Positions 1 to 9,117 are shown, counted from the first letter of the stretch. The stretch is DNA of 64,000 nt from Thermoflavimicrobium daqui (GCF_003313465.1 NZ_KZ845666.1:310001-374000), one strand, 5' to 3'. Numbers and translations: made by a program. Notes: a model not told the origin generated them from the sequence alone.

Positions 1-296
1 TTACCACTTTCAATAAATCGAAGGATCACTTCGAATTGGGAGGGCTTAAAAACCATCCCCTTATTAAATTGGTCAAGCATCTGAGCTACTCCCGACAAAC
101 TGTGTATTGGAACTTGTCCCTTCTTCAAAATGATCTTCGCTTCTGTCGTCTCTTGTATTTGTTGCTCTATAGTTTCCCTGTGATACTGGGGTTTTAGATC
201 ACGAATGTATACCTTTGCTTCATCAGATAGTGTATATTTGCTTAACTCTAATTTCACTATATCAAACTCCAACTTACGTTCAGTTTTTTCTTCCAC
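1..296 (-). CDS. MutS2-like protein, N-terminal part (runs off window)
   Basis: Only the first 98 codons are present; the rest lies beyond base 1. The start is GTG at 296, eight bases after AGGAGG. The visible protein begins MEEKTERKLEFDIVKLELSK and continues with a helical region containing ETTEAKIILKKGQVPIHSL, which resembles the N-terminal clamp and core of MutS2 or MutS-related proteins (compare ETxEA near residue 50 and a following VPL/VPI segment). MutS2 proteins bind branched DNA or, in Bacillus, collided ribosomes. The ATPase and Smr domains cannot be seen here, so the exact subfamily is uncertain. The gene stands apart from the next gene by more than 500 bases. Confidence 0.6.
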   Translation of the reverse strand, partial: MEEKTERKLEFDIVKLELSKYTLSDEAKVYIRDLKPQYHRETIEQQIQETTEAKIILKKGQVPIHSLSGVAQMLDQFNKGMVFKPSQFEVILRFIESG

Positions 297-300
297 TATG

Positions 301-825
301 AATCCCTCCTACATTTAGTAAAACTTGCTATTATAAAATAATTATCCACCTTTATACCGCTTACTCTCTGAACAAATCATGATTACATGAGCAATTTTTA
401 CAAGATCAGGGATACTGAGGTTCATTCGTTCGTCTTAAAAATAAAAAGACCGTAAGTGAACACAAGGATCACTCACGGTCTGAAGATTCAGATCAGCTTT
501 AAATAAACCTGTATACAAAAATATGCAGGTTAGTAGGGCCAGATCAGCTTCATTATCCTGATGTGTTCTTAACGAGCAAACGGAAGAAAGGTCATTTGGG
601 CATACCTCACCCTTAATAACAGGCGTAGTTTTTTTGCCTTCAATTACTTCTCCGTATCCAATTTGCTTTAGTTAAGAGCACACACAGACATCAACATCAT
701 TCCTTATATATGATTATTCATAATTGTAATATAGAATTGTTCCCATGACAAGAGTACTTAATGATCGATTAATAATATGGTTAAGAGAACGTTGTTCATC
801 CAAACATTTCCGTCTTGCTGGGCGC
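301..825. other. Long intergenic gap with possible coding remnant
   Basis: No intact gene is visible. It holds a strong hairpin at 447-481 and a small one at about 507-530 (AACCTG/CAGGTT). On the minus strand about 70 codons stay open from roughly 675 down to 437 but have no start codon or ribosome site and no family I recognise. This may be the tail of a decayed gene ending at the 447-481 terminator. Confidence 0.4.
433..481 (-). terminator. Rho-independent terminator
   Basis: AGACCGTAAGTGA (447-459) pairs with TCACTCACGGTCT (469-481) with one mismatch. On the minus strand the stem is followed by a run of T (446-434). It sits about 360 bases past the protease gene, which has its own terminator, so the transcript it ends is not obvious. 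Confidence 0.7.
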
Positions 826-855
826 ATAAAAAGCCGCTAGACCTACACACGGCTT
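826..855 (-). terminator. Terminator overlapping the stop of the CPBP protease gene
   Basis: AAGCCG (831-836) pairs with CGGCTT (850-855), followed on the minus strand by TTTTTA. The stop codon of the protease gene (843-845) lies in the loop. Confidence 0.65.
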
Positions 856-1688
856 GTTCGAATATAACATTTCAGGGATTTTTCTTCGGTCTTACTATTT
901 TTCCAGATCATCCAAGCTAATAAACTCCAAATAACTAAAGCTACAAGCCCCGATTCTCCAACGATATAAGACCAACCAAACTCTTTTTGATGGAAAAACT
1001 CTGTCATAAAAGATCGTATATGGTTAATGAGCATATGCAATAGAACGACTGGCCAGATACTTTGACTCTTCGTACGAACCCAACCCATCACTAGTCCAAG
1101 CGGCAAGATCGTTACAGTAAAAAGAACCATATTGATCCAAACATTTCCATCTTCATTATACTGATTGAGGTAGAAAGGATAGTGAAAGATAACCCAAACC
1201 ATCGAGGTATAAAGCCACGCTTTTTTCTCTCCTAATTCTTCTGATAAACGCACTTGTAAAAATCCGCGCCAACCGATCTCTTCAGCAAAAGCAAATACGA
1301 GCGGAGTTGTCAAATACATAAAACCCAGGTAAAACTGAATCATCGCAAACAGCCGGCCTACTTGTGTCATTCCTGCTGGAAAGTGTTCTGTCGTTGGTAA
1401 ATCTACGATTCCAACACTCCATGCTACCAAAAAGCTCAATATTACAGGAACACTAGCAAGTATGGCTACCAAGTACCAACGAATTTTTCCTAAACGATGA
1501 ACTCCCATCTTTAAGAAGGTTTCTTTTCTATTTCCAAAAAAGATCAACATTACTATTACTGCTAACATTGGTGCTGCTTGAGCCAACATGATAAAGAGTG
1601 GCGCTTTGATTAAGTTAAAGACTAATGTAATCCCTAATACCACCAAGATAAAAATTCCGATATCCAGCATTCCTTTTTTCTGATTCAT
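843..1688 (-). CDS. CPBP family intramembrane glutamic endopeptidase
   Basis: This is a 281-residue integral membrane protein of the CPBP (CAAX protease and bacteriocin-processing, Abi) family. Its catalytic signature is complete: EEIGWRG at about residues 136-142 (two glutamates and the arginine), a histidine in VIFHYP near 169, and INHIRSF near 221-227. About seven or eight hydrophobic segments surround these motifs. Family members cleave membrane peptides or prenylated proteins, or give immunity to bacteriocins; the substrate here is unknown. The ATG start follows GGAGGG with good spacing. It is monocistronic, with its own terminator and long gaps on both sides. Confidence 0.85.
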   Translation of the reverse strand: MNQKKGMLDIGIFILVVLGITLVFNLIKAPLFIMLAQAAPMLAVIVMLIFFGNRKETFLKMGVHRLGKIRWYLVAILASVPVILSFLVAWSVGIVDLPTTEHFPAGMTQVGRLFAMIQFYLGFMYLTTPLVFAFAEEIGWRGFLQVRLSEELGEKKAWLYTSMVWVIFHYPFYLNQYNEDGNVWINMVLFTVTILPLGLVMGWVRTKSQSIWPVVLLHMLINHIRSFMTEFFHQKEFGWSYIVGESGLVALVIWSLLAWMIWKNSKTEEKSLKCYIRTSRV

Positions 1689-1802
1689 GTTTTTGCCCTC
1701 CGTGTTTCTGTTTTGTTAATCCTAGTTTACATAGGATAAAAGAGGCTTCCCATCGATTTAACTTTCAAAACAGAATATTAACCTTTCACTTTTGCAAGAT
1801 TT

Positions 1803-1955
1803 ACAGAGGGCGCCTTCTTAATCGACCGCTCATCGCTTCCTCTCTCGCTCTCACTAAGTGACTAGCCCATCGAGTTTCGCAGAGCTTTTCTTATGAAACA
1901 CACTTGCCTCTTTGAGGGCAAACATAAGCCATTCAACTAGGTGAAGCATATTTCC
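1803..1955. repeat. Degenerate intergenic repeat, copy R1
   Basis: The core 1828-1857 (GCTCATCGCTTCC followed by a CTC-rich stretch ending CACTAA) matches copy R2 at 6648-6676 at about 24 of 30 positions, and the 25 bases before it also align. It fills most of the gap between the protease and glycosyltransferase genes. Confidence 0.5.
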
Positions 1956-1987
1956 TAATAGCCCTAATATTAACTCTCATAATGGCA

Positions 1988-2024
1988 CAAAAAATAGCAG
2001 GCTTGTTTTACCTGCTATTTTTAC
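1988..2024 (-). terminator. Rho-independent terminator
   Basis: AAATAGCAGG (1992-2001) pairs with CCTGCTATTT (2011-2020), with A and T runs on either side. It ends the polysaccharide block transcribed from 6309 towards 2038. Confidence 0.85.
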
Positions 2025-2037
2025 TCATCGCATCGTT

Positions 2038-3321
2038 TTATTTCTTATCATCATTTGTTTGTGCAGTTTGATCTGTTGAAACAGCTGTTTTCTTACTAGT
2101 AACAGCTTCAACACACTTTTTTAATAAGCCAAAGAAGCGGTGTGCTAACTTTTGACGATCCCCTTCCCGGTCTATATATTCTCGACCGTTTTTCGCTATT
2201 TGTTCTAGTAATTTAGGAGTATAGTTTCGTATCCGTTCAATGGCTTTAGCTAGTCCTTCAGGATCTTCTGCTCCACTATAAATACCAACACCATTTTTTT
2301 CAACGATTTCTCGTACTTCTCCATCAACAGTGGTAATAATCGGTTTCCCAACAAAAGTGTAGTCGAACAATTTATTTGGTCTAGCTCCCTTAAAGATGTC
2401 ATTATTTGCTAATGAAATAATTCCGCAATCAGCAGCATACGTATAATCAAAAATCTCCGCTTTAGGGACGGGATCTAAAAAGTGGATATTTTCGATTCCT
2501 TCTTCTTGCTTGATACGGATTAATTTTTCCTTCTCAGGACCATCACCAATCAGAACAATGTGTGTTCCATCCGGCAAAAACTTCCCTGCCCTTACGACAT
2601 ACTCAAGGGCATTCGCGGGACCGTGTGCTCCTGTATAAATCGCTACAAAGTCATCAACAGGAATACCCATTTTCCTCTTAAATTCCGCTCTCTTGTTCAC
2701 ATTCGGCTTCCAAGATCCTACGACAATGCCATTTGGTATTAACTCGATTTTATCTCGATCAATACCTTTATCCGCAATAAAATTGCGTTGATGCTCTGTT
2801 AGAACGACAATCTGATCTGCTTTTCTATATAATAAGGATTCCATCCATGTCAAAAGGTTAACGATCATCCGATTATTTAAGCCACCCATTTTAATAAGGG
2901 AATCCGGCCATAAGTCTCGTACCTCAAATACAAAAGGACAACTTTTTAGCTTTGCTAATAACCATCCGGCAAAAGCCGTAAACAAATGGGGAGATGAAGC
3001 TACAATAATATCTGGTTTTTTCTCAAATAAACCTCGTAAAAAAAAGACGAGTGCAAAGCTTCCCATATTAAAAATACGGCGAAAATCATTTTGTTTATGT
3101 GGGAAAGACCAAAGCCACTTGAGGTTTAAACGATCCACTTTTTCCAATTCTGCTTTTTCTTCTTGTGATATAAATGTTCGACGTGGATGTATAAAACTAG
3201 ACATCCACAAAGTCACATCAGCATTATTTTCTTCTGCCCACACTTTTGCTAGCTCATAATGACGAGTAATCCCAGCAATATTCGGTGGAACAGCATAATG
3301 ATTTACTAACCATATTCGCAA
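2038..3321 (-). CDS. Glycosyltransferase family 4 (WbuB-like)
   Basis: This 427-residue protein has the two-Rossmann GT-B fold of family GT4. The N-terminal acceptor half starts RIWLVNHYAVPPNIAG. The C-terminal donor half has the nucleotide-sugar region ending GARPNKLFDYTFVGKPI, with IPNGI before it. This resembles WbuB-type transferases that add a sugar (often an N-acetylated one) to a lipid-linked oligosaccharide on the cytoplasmic face. The likely start is TTG at 3321 after AGGAAGTG; no better ATG is near. The C-terminal 25 residues are polar and low in complexity. It lies downstream of a Wzy-like gene and a UDP-GlcNAc 2-epimerase gene, so it probably acts on the same polysaccharide. Confidence 0.85.
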   Translation of the reverse strand: MRIWLVNHYAVPPNIAGITRHYELAKVWAEENNADVTLWMSSFIHPRRTFISQEEKAELEKVDRLNLKWLWSFPHKQNDFRRIFNMGSFALVFFLRGLFEKKPDIIVASSPHLFTAFAGWLLAKLKSCPFVFEVRDLWPDSLIKMGGLNNRMIVNLLTWMESLLYRKADQIVVLTEHQRNFIADKGIDRDKIELIPNGIVVGSWKPNVNKRAEFKRKMGIPVDDFVAIYTGAHGPANALEYVVRAGKFLPDGTHIVLIGDGPEKEKLIRIKQEEGIENIHFLDPVPKAEIFDYTYAADCGIISLANNDIFKGARPNKLFDYTFVGKPIITTVDGEVREIVEKNGVGIYSGAEDPEGLAKAIERIRNYTPKLLEQIAKNGREYIDREGDRQKLAHRFFGLLKKCVEAVTSKKTAVSTDQTAQTNDDKK

Positions 3322-3382
3322 TCTCTTTCACTTCCTTCATTAGAGATCCACAATTCTGATGAATAAAAATAAAGGAATAACC

Positions 3383-3418
3383 TTAGCTGTTAGCCTTTTG
3401 AATACGGCTAACAGCTAA
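3383..3418 (-). terminator. Hairpin after the Wzy-like gene
   Basis: TTAGCTGTTAGCC (3383-3395) pairs perfectly with GGCTAACAGCTAA (3406-3418). The T run that follows on the minus strand is interrupted, so it may terminate weakly or protect the 3' end of the message. Confidence 0.5.
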
Positions 3419-3492
3419 AATGCACCTTTTCAACATACAAAAAGATGATAGTTAGGCTGCTTTTTCATTTTTCTCTAGCTTCTATAGAGAAT

Positions 3493-4869
3493 TTATGCAG
3501 TTTGTCCTTCTGTTCTTTGCTTCTCTCCAATTGCTACAACTGCTAATGCAATGCCAATTACAGACCACATAGGAGTAAAGTGAATACACGAACTTGGAGC
3601 AATCCCTCCAAAAGAAAAGCCAATGAGTGCTAATAAACTAGACAAGGCACTCCATCGAACGAATGAAGAAACATGAGGTGCTTTTTTGATTCGCGAGAGA
3701 TTCCAAAGTTTAACCAGGAGCCATAAATATACAGACATATAAAGAACAAAAACAATGACCCCAAAATTCACCAATACCTCTGCCCACCAGTTATGGATAT
3801 TTACTTTATTAACTCCTTTTTTTCCTTTCATATGTGCTTCTACATTTCCCGCACCTACACCAAGGAAATGACTCTTTTGTAAGAAGTCTAAACCATAAAG
3901 GAGTAGATATTTCCTAACAGTAATACTTTGGCCTCCGGTTCCCTCACCCTTTTCCACCTCATCAAGCTCATGGATATTCATGGTGCCACCTTTGAGATCT
4001 TTAAAAATACCAAAGGTGCTTGCTAACTTATCTCGACCATTTTGCGCAAGTAAAACTTGACTAAGCAAACTAACCAATAATACAACCGATAAGATAACTG
4101 CTATTCCTTTAAATATATACTTTTTAGTTAGTTTTTCTTTCTGAACAGTGAAAGGTAATGCTAATAACCAGATAATAAGAATGAGAGGAAGTGCAAAGAA
4201 GGTATTGCTACGTGATCCTGTGGCTAACAAGCAATATAGAGCAATAACAATTAAGATATAAAGGCAAATCTTCATTTTACGCGACAATTTCAAAGCATAC
4301 ATTGCCGTTGCTAAAAATGGGAAAGCCAATGTTATATAAGTTGCAAAGTCGTTTTGATTTCTAAAAAAAGAAGTAACTGATGCACTATCACTCATATAAT
4401 AGCGTGACGAAGGTAAATGAAAATAAGTGATCGACTCAAAGAAACCAAATAACACCATTATACAGAAAACCGCAAAACCTACAACGAAAGTTCGCCTAAG
4501 CTGTTTTTGACTATGTGCAAAGTATGGAAAAGCTATACAAAATGGGATCATCATAGCTAAAAAGAAGAGATAGCGAATCCCAAATTTTAAATTAATTACC
4601 CAAATAAGTGAAATTGCAGCATAAAGCAGCCAAAACGCAAAAAAAGCGATAGGCCAACGAATTGGCTTTAGATGAGAAGCCTCTAATTGCTTCGTCGAAA
4701 TAAAGCGAACGATCAAAGCGATAAGTAAAACAAAAAATGCAATTCGAAAAAACATTAAATTAAAGTTTGGCAATAGTTTCACACCAAAAGTAGGGCCTAA
4801 TAAAGCGAAGGCCATCATGACATAAAATAGTATTTCAAGACGCGACCTGCTAAATAATTTTTCTATCAC
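3493..4869 (-). CDS. O-antigen ligase/polymerase-like membrane protein (Wzy family), paralogue 1
   Basis: This is a 458-residue polytopic protein with about ten to twelve hydrophobic segments and a large extracytoplasmic loop (around residues 285-345) ending HFLGVGAGNVE. The pattern FLGVGAGN..NIHNWWAEVL is typical of Wzy_C/O-antigen-ligase proteins, which polymerise or transfer undecaprenyl-linked glycans outside the membrane. It is clearly paralogous to the protein at 41085-42491: both begin with AFALLGPT, share LPSS, NQND and ATGSR, and end with a P(M)W(S/V)V.GIALAV segment. The start is GTG at 4869 with GGGG upstream. It sits between the epimerase and the GT4 genes. Confidence 0.8.
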   Translation of the reverse strand: MIEKLFSRSRLEILFYVMMAFALLGPTFGVKLLPNFNLMFFRIAFFVLLIALIVRFISTKQLEASHLKPIRWPIAFFAFWLLYAAISLIWVINLKFGIRYLFFLAMMIPFCIAFPYFAHSQKQLRRTFVVGFAVFCIMVLFGFFESITYFHLPSSRYYMSDSASVTSFFRNQNDFATYITLAFPFLATAMYALKLSRKMKICLYILIVIALYCLLATGSRSNTFFALPLILIIWLLALPFTVQKEKLTKKYIFKGIAVILSVVLLVSLLSQVLLAQNGRDKLASTFGIFKDLKGGTMNIHELDEVEKGEGTGGQSITVRKYLLLYGLDFLQKSHFLGVGAGNVEAHMKGKKGVNKVNIHNWWAEVLVNFGVIVFVLYMSVYLWLLVKLWNLSRIKKAPHVSSFVRWSALSSLLALIGFSFGGIAPSSCIHFTPMWSVIGIALAVVAIGEKQRTEGQTA

Positions 4870-5247
4870 CTTACCCCATCCTTAAAAATACAAAGTTCTA
4901 ATCAACAAAACTAGTTGCTTTCCTTTATCATTGACCTGCAATTAACCCGTTTAGTCTTAAACATAAAGTTGAAGTAAAATCCTTTCCGAAGTACCTAAAA
5001 AGTAATCATAAGTTTTCTTTTATCATATTAACCTATCCTATGCAACCTAAGTACTGGTATTTTCCACAAAAATACACATCCATTATAACAATCTTTGAAC
5101 ATTTAAACATAGATAACCGAAATGGGTCTCTCTTACCAATTAAAGTTATTGAAACAACTTCAAGAGAGACCCATTCTTTGGTAAATCTTTCTTGCTATTG
5201 TTCTTGATTAGCTTCTGATTAATGATAGGCAACGATAAACTCGTATG
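4870..5247. other. Gap between epimerase and Wzy-like gene
   Basis: There is no coding signal. It is AT-rich and contains the long hairpin at 5121-5175. The next gene downstream may start its own transcript within 4870-5110, but no convincing promoter was picked out. Confidence 0.4.
5121..5175. terminator. Long perfect inverted repeat after wecB-like gene
   Basis: AATGGGTCTCTCTT (5121-5134) pairs with AAGAGAGACCCATT (5162-5175), a 14-bp stem with a 27-base loop that contains a second AAGTT/AACTT pairing. It lies 73 bases past the epimerase stop. A terminator is the simplest reading, although the T run after the stem is poor on the minus strand. Confidence 0.5.
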
Positions 5248-6309
5248 TTATTCACCCATCAACTGACTCACAATTTTTTCTGCTGCTTTTCCATCACCAA
5301 AAACAGGTGGAATTTGTGCAAAGTCAACAGTAAAATGACTAACCGCATGCAATATTTCCTTATGACTTGCACCAACTAATCTATTTGTACCTAGTTCAAC
5401 CGTTTCTGTCCACTCCGTCTCATCACGCATGGTAATACATGGGACTTGTGCAAAGAAAGCTTCTTTTTGTACACCACCAGAGTCAGTTAAAATTTTCTTA
5501 GCGTTAACTTCTAATTGAAGCATATCCAAATAGCCCACTGGTTCTATCACCATAACATTTGGATTAGCAATCTCTAGCTGGTACTGTTCTAGTTTTCCAT
5601 AGGTACGTGGGTGAAGAGGTAAGACGGCTTGATCCTCTAGTTGATTTATAGCTTGTACAATCTCTTTAAGTCGCTTAGGATCATCTGTGTTTTCAGCACG
5701 ATGTAGTGTAATTAAAAGAAAAGAGCTAGGTTCTAAATTCAGTCGGCTAAGAATTTTCGACTCTTGCTCAGCTAACTTACGATTATAATTAACTGCATCT
5801 AACATAACATCTCCGCTCAAATGGACGCCTGCTGTAATTCCTTCGTTTTGAAGATGATGTACTGCTGTTTCTGTCGGGCAAAATAACCATTTTGAAACAT
5901 GATCTGTAAGTACTCGATTAATCTCTTCTGGCATACGGCGGTTAAAGCTTCTTAATCCTGCTTCTACATGAGCCACAGGAATATGTAACTTGGCTGCAGC
6001 TAATGCACCTGCTAAAGTGGAATTCGTATCCCCATAAACTAATAAACAATCCGGCTTTTCTTTAAGTAAAACTTCTTCAACCTTAGCCAACATAGCTCCT
6101 GTTTGTTCTCCATGCGATTTGGAGCCAACATGTAAGTGATAGTCAGGTCTTGGAATATTTAATTCTTCAAAAAAGACATCTGACATCACCTTATCATAAT
6201 GTTGCCCTGTGTGAACCAAAATCTCTTGGCCTACTTTTCTCAATACACGAGATACTGGTGCTGCCTTAATAAATTGTGGTCTAGCCCCAACTACTGTCAC
6301 AACTTTCAT
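5248..6309 (-). CDS. wecB: Non-hydrolysing UDP-GlcNAc 2-epimerase
   Basis: This 353-residue enzyme would interconvert UDP-GlcNAc and UDP-ManNAc (or the matching 2,3-diacetamido uronic acid forms, as WbpI does). Family signatures are all present: VGARPQFIKAAPV at the N terminus, HTGQHYD near 35, VYGDTNSTLAGA near 90, HVEAGLRSFNRRMPEE near 115, and DSGGVQKEAFF near 277. The fold is GT-B-like, as in the GT family relatives. The ATG at 6309 follows GGGG. It heads a three-gene block with a Wzy-like protein and a GT4 enzyme. Sequence alone does not decide between WecB/MnaA and WbpI substrate use; the diacetamido-uronic pathway at 44-48.6 kb makes the latter worth considering. Confidence 0.85.
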   Translation of the reverse strand: MKVVTVVGARPQFIKAAPVSRVLRKVGQEILVHTGQHYDKVMSDVFFEELNIPRPDYHLHVGSKSHGEQTGAMLAKVEEVLLKEKPDCLLVYGDTNSTLAGALAAAKLHIPVAHVEAGLRSFNRRMPEEINRVLTDHVSKWLFCPTETAVHHLQNEGITAGVHLSGDVMLDAVNYNRKLAEQESKILSRLNLEPSSFLLITLHRAENTDDPKRLKEIVQAINQLEDQAVLPLHPRTYGKLEQYQLEIANPNVMVIEPVGYLDMLQLEVNAKKILTDSGGVQKEAFFAQVPCITMRDETEWTETVELGTNRLVGASHKEILHAVSHFTVDFAQIPPVFGDGKAAEKIVSQLMGE

Positions 6310-6779
6310 TCCAAAAACCCCTTAGCAAATTAAAATATTTCATCTATAATTCACTCATTTTGGATTCGGTATCTAAAATGTAAATATCTTATACCGATCC
6401 CGCAACACTCCTCCATTAAGCAGGAATGACATTTTCTAATTCATATAAACTACCATACGTAAGCCGATCCCCATACCTTGTTTATCATAACATAGGATCA
6501 TTCATTTCACTAACTACTGAAGCTAGATTTTCATTACATAGTAAAACATTACATTTGAATTAAATTTATATGTATCTATCCTATTCAAGGATAAGTCCAC
6601 TGTTAGACAAACTTTTCTATATAAAGAGGTGCCCCCTGAATTAGCTGCTCATCACTTCCCCACTCACTCCCACTAAAGGTTTGGTACAAAAGCTGATCCT
6701 ACACAAAAACGATGAGTGACTTCCTCTAGGTATGATCTGGATTTTCAATCGAATTATGTATCATGCTGTATAAAAGATT
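6310..6779. other. Gap between hpf and the epimerase gene
   Basis: No gene is seen in about 470 bases. The first part is AT-rich and presumably carries the promoter of the epimerase block. The distal part is repeat copy R2 (6622-6773). Confidence 0.4.
6622..6773. repeat. Degenerate intergenic repeat, copy R2 (best full copy)
   Basis: This is the most complete copy. The order of recognisable blocks is AAAGAGGTGCCCCCT, GCTGCTCATCACTTCCCC, AAAAGCTGATCCTACAC, CGATGAGTGAC and AGGTATGATCTGG. Parts of this order recur at 1803-1955, 10886-11016, 18061-18143 and 36285-36380. Confidence 0.5.
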
Positions 6780-6820
6780 AAAACAATGGACGCCTGTTAA
6801 ATACAGGCGTCCATTGTTTT
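6780..6820 (-). terminator. Rho-independent terminator of hpf
   Basis: AAAACAATGGACGCCTG (6780-6796) pairs perfectly with CAGGCGTCCATTGTTTT (6804-6820), a 17-bp stem with A and T flanks, so it should work in both directions. Confidence 0.9.
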
Positions 6821-6856
6821 AATATCTAATATTTTAGGGTTTACCCCTTTGATCAC

Positions 6857-7411
6857 TTATTCTGCTTCAATCAATCCATACTTTCCATCTTTACGTTTAT
6901 AAATCACATTTACCTGATCTGTTTCTACATTGATATAGACAAAAAAGTTATGACCGAGTAAATCCATTTGTAAAATAGCTTCTTCAGTATCCATAGGCTT
7001 TAATTCAAATTGTTTGCGACGAACTATTTCAAAGTCTTCTTCCTCATCTTTGGTAGCTATTGCTACAGACTGTGTAGTAAAAGCATTCTCAAACTGTATA
7101 GAGCGGAGGCTTCCATCCTGACGAAACTTGCGATTCACTTTTGTTTTGTACTTACGAATCTGCCTTTCAAGCTTCTGAATAACCAGATCGACAGATGCAT
7201 ACATATCTTCACTTACTTCTTCAGCACGTACCAACAAGCCAGGATAAGGAATGGTTACTTCAACTTTATGTCGTTCTTTTTGTACGCTTAATGCAACATG
7301 GGCATCAGTTGGTGTGTCAAAATATTTCTCCAGTCTTGAGAGTTTCTTTTCGATAAACTCTCGTAATGCATCTGTGACTTGTAGATTATTTCCACGGATG
7401 ACATAGTTCAT
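6857..7411 (-). CDS. hpf: Long-form ribosome hibernation promoting factor
   Basis: This 184-residue protein belongs to the long HPF group. It has an N-terminal S30AE domain (about 1-100, starting MNYVIRGNNLQVTDALREF) that binds the small subunit decoding region. A linker follows, then a C-terminal dimerisation domain (about 125-184, VRRKQFELKPMDTEEAILQM) that joins two 70S ribosomes into inactive 100S dimers. It corresponds to Bacillus YvyD, found near the comF/degU region there too. The ATG follows a strong AAGGAGGA. A sigma-H-like promoter lies 35-60 bases upstream. The gene is monocistronic with its own terminator. Confidence 0.95.
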   Translation of the reverse strand: MNYVIRGNNLQVTDALREFIEKKLSRLEKYFDTPTDAHVALSVQKERHKVEVTIPYPGLLVRAEEVSEDMYASVDLVIQKLERQIRKYKTKVNRKFRQDGSLRSIQFENAFTTQSVAIATKDEEEDFEIVRRKQFELKPMDTEEAILQMDLLGHNFFVYINVETDQVNVIYKRKDGKYGLIEAE

Positions 7412-7443
7412 AAGGTGAATCCTCCTTCCGCTTTATAATTTAT

Positions 7444-7473
7444 CTATTCCCGCCCATCTTAAAAAATCCCTGC
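7444..7473 (-). promoter_or_regulatory. Possible sigma-H promoter of hpf
   Basis: Read on the minus strand, GCAGGGATT, a 12-base spacer and CGGGAATAG match the sigma-H pattern RnAGGAwWW-N11-12-RnnGAATww except for two positions. The Bacillus homologue yvyD is known to respond to sigma-H and sigma-B. No SigB site was convincing. Confidence 0.4.
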
Positions 7474-7569
7474 TAAATTATTAACAAATTCCAAAAGAAA
7501 AATTAACCAAAAAATAATATAATCCTCTCTTTTAAAGAGTTGTTCTATTTTTAACTAAATAAATTAAGA

Positions 7570-7602
7570 AACCCACTTCACTTTTTAGAGTGAAATGGGT
7601 AT
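7570..7602 (-). terminator. Terminator after substrate-binding protein gene
   Basis: ACCCACTTCACT (7571-7582) pairs with AGTGAAATGGGT (7589-7600) with one mismatch, followed by T-rich sequence. It separates the amino acid transporter region from hpf. Confidence 0.75.
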
Positions 7603-7699
7603 TTTGTCTTTGTTGGTTTTGACCCTTTTGAGTTAACTTTATACGTAATATGAATTTCAAAAATAAGCAGTATGATAAGCTCCAGTGTTTATCGAGGGT

Positions 7700-8560
7700 T
7701 TATTCTTCTCCAAAATACTTTTTATAAATTTTATCATAAGTACCGTTTGCTCTAATCTTTTGCAATCCATCATTTAATTTTTTTAGCAATTCAGCGTTTC
7801 CTTTTTTCACTACAATACCATAACTTTCTGGTGTAAAAAATGGATCTTCTAGTGCTTTGATTTTTGTACTTCCAACCTTGACAATAAATGTTTGTTCACC
7901 GTTTGAAGAAGAAATCTTCTCTTCTTTTTTTATCTCCGACTTTTCAAGTGTTTTAACATAGTACTTAACAACCCCACTATCGGCTACTACTGCACTTAAG
8001 CGACCTGCTGCTAATTCTTTGACTGCCGTCGGAATATCATCAAATTCCTTTAATTTGGAGTAATTTTCACCAAATTCTTTTTTTACTGTTTTAGATCCTG
8101 TTGAATTAACAAGGGTTCCAATCTTTTGCCCTTTTAAATCTTCCATAGAACTTGCATTTGATTCTACTGGAAGTAAAAGTAACTGCTTAGAAATAAAGTA
8201 TGGATTTGTAAAGTCATATTTACTTTGTCGCTCAGGTGTAATCGAAATTGCTGCAATTGCTGCATCTGCTTTATCTTGTTCTACTTCTTTGAACATGGGT
8301 TCCCAGCCTACATGTTTTAAATCTGCTTCAATCCCTGCTTCTTTAGCTATCGCATTTAAAATATCAGCATCAAACCCCGTGATCATCCCATCTCCTCCAA
8401 GACTTTCAAAAGGAGGAAACTGGGCATCTGTTGCCACCAACAACCTTTTCTCATTTGCCGAACTTTCTTCCCCACCAAAGTCTACCTTAATATTACAGCT
8501 AGTGAGAACAAGAACAGTAGAAACAACAAAAATAATAACCAAACCTAATAACTTTTTCAC
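7700..8560 (-). CDS. Polar amino acid ABC transporter substrate-binding lipoprotein (copy 3)
   Basis: This 286-residue extracellular solute-binding protein of family 3 would capture a polar amino acid. It has a lipoprotein signal (VKKLLGLVII start, LVLTSC lipobox with Cys22), then ATDAQFPPFESLG, FDADILNAI and ERQSKYDFTNPY, the last containing the arginine that normally binds the ligand carboxylate. The start chosen is GTG at 8560, six bases after GGAGGTG; a longer frame to 8623 has no ribosome site. It is very similar to the protein at 12105-12965, including the leader, so the two are recent duplicates. It lies 650 bases past the ATPase gene and has its own terminator. Confidence 0.9.
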   Translation of the reverse strand: MKKLLGLVIIFVVSTVLVLTSCNIKVDFGGEESSANEKRLLVATDAQFPPFESLGGDGMITGFDADILNAIAKEAGIEADLKHVGWEPMFKEVEQDKADAAIAAISITPERQSKYDFTNPYFISKQLLLLPVESNASSMEDLKGQKIGTLVNSTGSKTVKKEFGENYSKLKEFDDIPTAVKELAAGRLSAVVADSGVVKYYVKTLEKSEIKKEEKISSSNGEQTFIVKVGSTKIKALEDPFFTPESYGIVVKKGNAELLKKLNDGLQKIRANGTYDKIYKKYFGEE

Positions 8561-9117
8561 TTTAACACCTCCAATTGGATTTTTAAAAAGAAGTTCCATC
8601 ATGGATAACTTGCAATCGATCACCTAAATGATCCTATTATTTGTAAATAAACAAATAAAGTAAAGACTGACTCAAGAATATTTAATCTAAAAATTTATAT
8701 AACAAATTTACATTGGTAAATGAAGGTAATATTAAATGATATTGGAAGTCGCAAAAATAGGTTTAATCATTCCTCTATTCGGTATAATCACGAAAAGGCA
8801 AATTTATTTTAATAAAAGTTTATGATTTTATTACACATACCTATCCGAGAACCTTTTAGCTTATTTATGAATTCATTCGTATCTCTGTTCTATGTAGTAA
8901 AATAACTTACCCAGATTTTCTTCCTTTGATCATCTTGGTTTTGATTTATAAATATATTAATACTAATTATAAATAAAATTTTATATGTATAAAGATACGA
9001 ATGCAACTGGTTTTTATTTACATTTCTGCACTTTAATATTTATTATATAAATAACCATTCGGGTAATTTATTTATATTTAAACTATTATTCCCATTTTGA
9101 TATACATTTTCAAAACA
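8561..9117. other. AT-rich gap upstream of binding-protein copy 3, partly duplicated
   Basis: No gene is seen. Two patches match the region upstream of the paralogue at 12105-12965: the leader next to the start codon (8561-8592 with 12966-12996) and a patch around 8979-9032 (TATGTATAAAGAT, CAACTGGTT) with 13443-13500. Confidence 0.5.

Noticed and set aside
5121-5175. T-box or other riboswitch in the hairpin after the epimerase gene
   Set aside because: It has no T-box core (AGGGTGGNACCGCG-like) or other known aptamer bases, and it lies downstream of the gene; a simple hairpin is enough.
8289-8627. Plus-strand frame of 112 codons opposite a binding protein
   Set aside because: It is antisense to a well-supported gene, has no ribosome site and the same kind of frame recurs opposite the paralogue (11413-11865).
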